From the NCBI RefSeq assembly GCF_028368975.1, contig NZ_JAQNDM010000002.1, positions 1,798,001-1,862,000 of the forward strand: 64,000 nt of DNA, written 5' to 3'. Made by a program: the position numbers and the translations under genes. Origin of the DNA: Stigmatella ashevillena (GTDB lineage: Bacteria; Myxococcota; Myxococcia; Myxococcales; Myxococcaceae). Below the pieces are notes generated by a model. The model was not told the DNA's origin. It saw nothing but the letters and a program-made list of their open reading frames with translations, and made no database searches. Shown in pieces: positions 61,211-64,000 of the stretch. Numbering within the stretch: the stretch's first letter is position 1; each line of letters begins with the position of its first letter.

Positions 61211-62536
61211 TCACAGCAACGCGCCGCTCAGGAACAGGCTCGCCACGGTGAAGTAGATGACGAGCCCCGAGACGTCCACCAGCGTGGCCACGAAGGGCGC
61301 GGAGGCACTCGCCGGATCGAACCCCGCCCGTCTCAGCGCGAAGGGCAGCATGGCGCCGGAGAGCGTCCCCCAGAGGACCACCCCCACCAGGGAGGTGCCC
61401 ACCGTCAGCGCCACCCGGAAGAAATGCTCGCCATAGCTGTGAAACAGGTACTGCCACACCACGATGCGGAAGAGTCCCACCACCCCCAGGATGGAGCCCA
61501 GGGCAAGCCCTGTGCCCACCTCCCGCCGCGCCACGCGCCACCAGTCGCGGAGGCGCACCTCGGAGAGCGCCAGCGAGCGGATGATCAGCGTGGTGGCCTG
61601 ACTGCCGGAGTTCCCGCCCGAGCTGATGATGAGGGGAATGAAGAGGCTGAGCACCACCGCGCGGGCAATCTCATGCTCGAAATGGCCCATGGCCGTGGCG
61701 GTGAGCATCTCTCCCAGAAAGAGCACCAGCAACCAGCCGGCCCTTTTCCGCACCATGGCGATGAAGCCCACCGAGAAGTAAGGCGCGTCCAGCGCCTCCA
61801 TTCCTCCCACTTTGTGAATGTCTTCCGTGGCCTCCTCCTGCATCACCTGGACAATGTCATCCACGGTGATGATTCCCTTCATCCGGTTCTCGGCATCCAC
61901 CACCGGGAGGACCATCAGTCCACGCTGGGAGAAGAGCTGTCCGACGGCCTCCTGATCCGTCGCCTCCGTCACCGTCAACACCTGGGTTACCATGAACTCC
62001 GAGACCGGCATGCCCGAGGGTGCCCGGAAGAGCTGGCTCAGGGACACCACGCCCAGCAAGTGCTGCTGCGAATCCAGCACATAGACTTCGTGGACCGTCT
62101 CCCCTGTCTGGCGCGTCTGCTGCCGCAGGTAGCGGATGGCCTCGTCACTGGTCATCTCCGGACGGAGCCGGGCGAAGCGCGGATTCATCAACCCGCCCGC
62201 CTCGTCCTCCGCATAGGCCAGCAGGGCCATCACCTCATGGCGGGTCGTGCCGTCCAGCTCCGCCAGGAGCGCCGCCCGGCCTTCGGCATGGGCCTCCTGC
62301 ACCACGTCCACCGCATCATCCGGCGCCAGCAACCGCATCCACGTCCGCCGCTCTCCAACGGGCAAGGCGAGGATGAGCGCTGCCTGCTCCTTGGCCTGCA
62401 AGGAGAGAAAAAAGGCGTCTGCCGTGGCATGCGGAACCAGCTTGAAGCTCTCCACCCGCTCTTCGAGCGACAACACCGGCCAGGCATCCCGCAACTCATG
62501 GGCCGCAATGAACTCGGGCTCTTGGCTCAACGGCAT
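61211..62536 (-). CDS. mgtE: Magnesium transporter MgtE
   Basis: A 441-residue protein. The cytoplasmic N domain (about 1-125), two CBS domains (about 130-250, e.g. LMVLPVVDAENRMKGIITVD), the connecting plug-helix region and five TM helices are present. The signature SGGNSGSQATTLIIRSLALSE in TM2 and LPFALRRAGFDPASASAPFV near the end line the Mg path. MgtE opens when cytoplasmic Mg is low. ATG 62536 has GGAGG about 8 bases upstream; longer frames are unlike the family. The 62537-62718 upstream gap shows no recognisable Mg riboswitch. Confidence 0.92.
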   Translation of the reverse strand: MPLSQEPEFIAAHELRDAWPVLSLEERVESFKLVPHATADAFFLSLQAKEQAALILALPVGERRTWMRLLAPDDAVDVVQEAHAEGRAALLAELDGTTRHEVMALLAYAEDEAGGLMNPRFARLRPEMTSDEAIRYLRQQTRQTGETVHEVYVLDSQQHLLGVVSLSQLFRAPSGMPVSEFMVTQVLTVTEATDQEAVGQLFSQRGLMVLPVVDAENRMKGIITVDDIVQVMQEEATEDIHKVGGMEALDAPYFSVGFIAMVRKRAGWLLVLFLGEMLTATAMGHFEHEIARAVVLSLFIPLIISSGGNSGSQATTLIIRSLALSEVRLRDWWRVARREVGTGLALGSILGVVGLFRIVVWQYLFHSYGEHFFRVALTVGTSLVGVVLWGTLSGAMLPFALRRAGFDPASASAPFVATLVDVSGLVIYFTVASLFLSGALL

Positions 62537-62718
62537 TGGAACGCCTCCCCGCGAAACGCACTGCCGGGAGGGCCGCCTTTGTTGCAACAGCAGAGCCAAC
62601 ACCCCGTTCAGCAGCCAACAGGGACAACGGGTGCATTGTCCGTGCGAGGCAGGGAGCCCCACGTTAGAACCCGAGGTCCATCACGCCTGCGGCCGTCCCA
62701 CCGGGAGCCCCTCACGGA

Positions 62719-64000
62719 ATGCGACTCGCCCAGCGCCTCTTCATCTCCCACTTCCTGCTGACCGCCGTTCTGCTGGGCGCGGCGGGCTTCGCGGGGGTGG
62801 CGCTGGTGCGAATCACGGCCCTTCTCACCTCCGTCCGGGAGGAGCAATTCGGAACCCTCCAAGAAGAGGAAGCCCTCCACCAGGCGTCCTGGGAGGTGGA
62901 AGTCGCTGCCCGGCAGGGCATCCTCGCGTGCGAGCAAGGCCCGTCCGCTGGGCAAAACGTGGCGGACGCCATGCGGTCCAACCTCGTGGAACTCGACCGT
63001 CTGCTCGCGGAGCACCACACAGCCGCCTCCCCGAGCCTCGTTCAGGCCGCGAAGGACTACAGGGAGTATGCCCACCAGGTCGCCCAGGGTGACGCCTGTG
63101 CGCTCCTGCTCTCGCCCGAGCTTCGCGAGCAGCGTCTCGTCTTTGACCTGCGACTCACGGAGGCGTGGATCTCCAGCATCCACTCCCTGCATCAAGCCGT
63201 GAAAGAGCGCGAGGCCGAGGCCTACGCCATTGGCGCGACCGCCATTGTGGTGGGCGGAGTGCTGGGAGGCTTCGCGTTGCTCGCCGCGTGGGGAGTGGCC
63301 CGTTGGGTGGCCCGGGGAGTGACCCAACCCCTGGCCCTGCTGACCGCTCAGGCCCATCAGGTGGGCCAGGGCGACTTCACCCCCTTGCGCCCGGTGAAGG
63401 GACCGGACGAAGTCCAGACCCTCTCGACGGAGCTGGAGCGGATGCGTGAGCGCCTCGGGGAACTCGGCCGCCTAAAGGATGCCTTCGTGGCCTCGGTGTC
63501 ACATGATCTGCGAACGCCCCTGACCCGGCTCAGGGCGGCGTTGGGCCTGATGGCGGATGGCACCGCCGGCCCTCTGACCGAGCAACAGCAACGGATGCTG
63601 GCGCTGGCCAGCAGTGCGTGTGAGCGGGAGATCCGCCTCGTCACGGCCTTGCTCGACATGTCACGGCTGAAGTCGGGCAAGGCCCTGCGGTGCGAGTCCG
63701 GCTGCAGACTGGATGACATCCTTCACCGGGCCCTCGAGAACGTGCAGGCCGAAGCGGAGGAGGCAGGGGTCCAACTGAAGCTGGACGCCGAGGGCAGCAC
63801 TCCCCCCGCCACGCTCGACCCCGTCCTCATCGAGCGTTCACTCACCAACCTGCTCAGCAACGCCATCCGCGCCTCCTCTGAAGGACAGCGGGTGCACGTG
63901 GTGCGCACGCTCTCCGAGCAAGGCGCTCCGGAGCGAAGCGGGCCGGGCCCCTGGGCCCAGATCATCGTCCGTGACGAGGGACCGGGCGTTCCCTCCGAGG
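62719..64000 (+). CDS. Membrane sensor histidine kinase (3' end outside window)
   Basis: Open to the right edge, at least 427 residues. It has an N-terminal TM helix (HFLLTAVLLGAAGFAGVALV), a periplasmic helical sensor of about 130 residues and a second TM helix (ATAIVVGGVLGGFALLAAWG). A HAMP linker follows (ARGVTQPLALLTAQAHQVGQ), then HisKA with VSHDLRTPLTRLRAAL (catalytic His), and the start of the HATPase domain (NLLSNAIRAS N-box and DEGPGVP G1-box). It should phosphorylate a response regulator, probably encoded just beyond the window. Confidence 0.9.
   Translation, partial: MRLAQRLFISHFLLTAVLLGAAGFAGVALVRITALLTSVREEQFGTLQEEEALHQASWEVEVAARQGILACEQGPSAGQNVADAMRSNLVELDRLLAEHHTAASPSLVQAAKDYREYAHQVAQGDACALLLSPELREQRLVFDLRLTEAWISSIHSLHQAVKEREAEAYAIGATAIVVGGVLGGFALLAAWGVARWVARGVTQPLALLTAQAHQVGQGDFTPLRPVKGPDEVQTLSTELERMRERLGELGRLKDAFVASVSHDLRTPLTRLRAALGLMADGTAGPLTEQQQRMLALASSACEREIRLVTALLDMSRLKSGKALRCESGCRLDDILHRALENVQAEAEEAGVQLKLDAEGSTPPATLDPVLIERSLTNLLSNAIRASSEGQRVHVVRTLSEQGAPERSGPGPWAQIIVRDEGPGVPSE

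Noticed and set aside
62537-62718. Mg riboswitch upstream of mgtE
   Set aside because: The gap is short and shared with a divergent kinase gene, and no M-box-like or ykoK-like conserved segments could be recognised.

Overview
The window is myxobacterial chromosome, most likely from Stigmatella or a close relative in the Myxococcales (Cystobacterineae). Three things point there. The core genes are strongly G/C-biased at third codon positions. The arrangement bacN-bacO-bacP-padC with an SgmT-type hybrid kinase nearby resembles what I remember of Myxococcus xanthus. A squalene synthase / squalene epoxidase / cycloartenol-type oxidosqualene cyclase cluster is present, and Stigmatella aurantiaca is known to make cycloartenol. 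The species assignment is inference; no rRNA or tRNA was found.

Layout. 1-3650: a partial lytic transglycosylase, nadB, a rhomboid protease and a LOG-family phosphoribohydrolase. 3650-7181 (minus strand): three bactofilins, PadC, PyrE and a lipoprotein in one tight operon. 7233-16452: an alpha/beta hydrolase, a large TPR protein, the SgmT-like c-di-GMP-binding hybrid kinase, an OmpA-like envelope protein and a lipoprotein. 16490-23205: a sterol locus made of an MMPL/RND exporter, an oxidosqualene cyclase with the Tyr/His/Ile signature of cycloartenol synthases, squalene synthase, and a divergent squalene epoxidase.

23206-30374 is an AT-richer accessory island. It holds a small inverted-repeat element, an ISAzo13-family IS, a single-gene NACHT STAND NTPase (candidate anti-phage sensor), and a nested mobile region. 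In that region one copy of a 28-bp inverted repeat is interrupted both by a group II intron whose reverse-transcriptase gene has been almost entirely deleted and by an intact IS66-family element with a perfect 8-bp target duplication. An L-arabinose-type ABC transporter (araFGH) begins immediately after the island.

33981-54811 is almost entirely on the minus strand and tightly packed. It carries an incomplete Tad/Flp-type secretion locus (TadE/TadG-like pseudopilins, a Flp-type prepilin, CpaB, TadB, TadC, two FHA proteins). Through overlapping stop/start codons this runs into xseA-xseB-response regulator-ispA-dxs-tlyA. No Tad ATPase, secretin or prepilin peptidase lies in the window. An ECF sigma factor and its zinc-finger anti-sigma partner sit directly upstream of the Tad genes. 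54868-64000: a DUF2085 membrane protein, two peptide-transporter ATPases without permeases, two tandem GspE/MshEN-type N-terminal domain proteins, a LolA/LolB-like lipoprotein, ExbB/ExbD, MgtE and a partial sensor kinase.

IspA and Dxs (isoprenoid precursor and FPP supply) and the squalene/sterol genes lie within 20 kb of each other, so the window covers much of the route from DXP to a tetracyclic triterpenoid.
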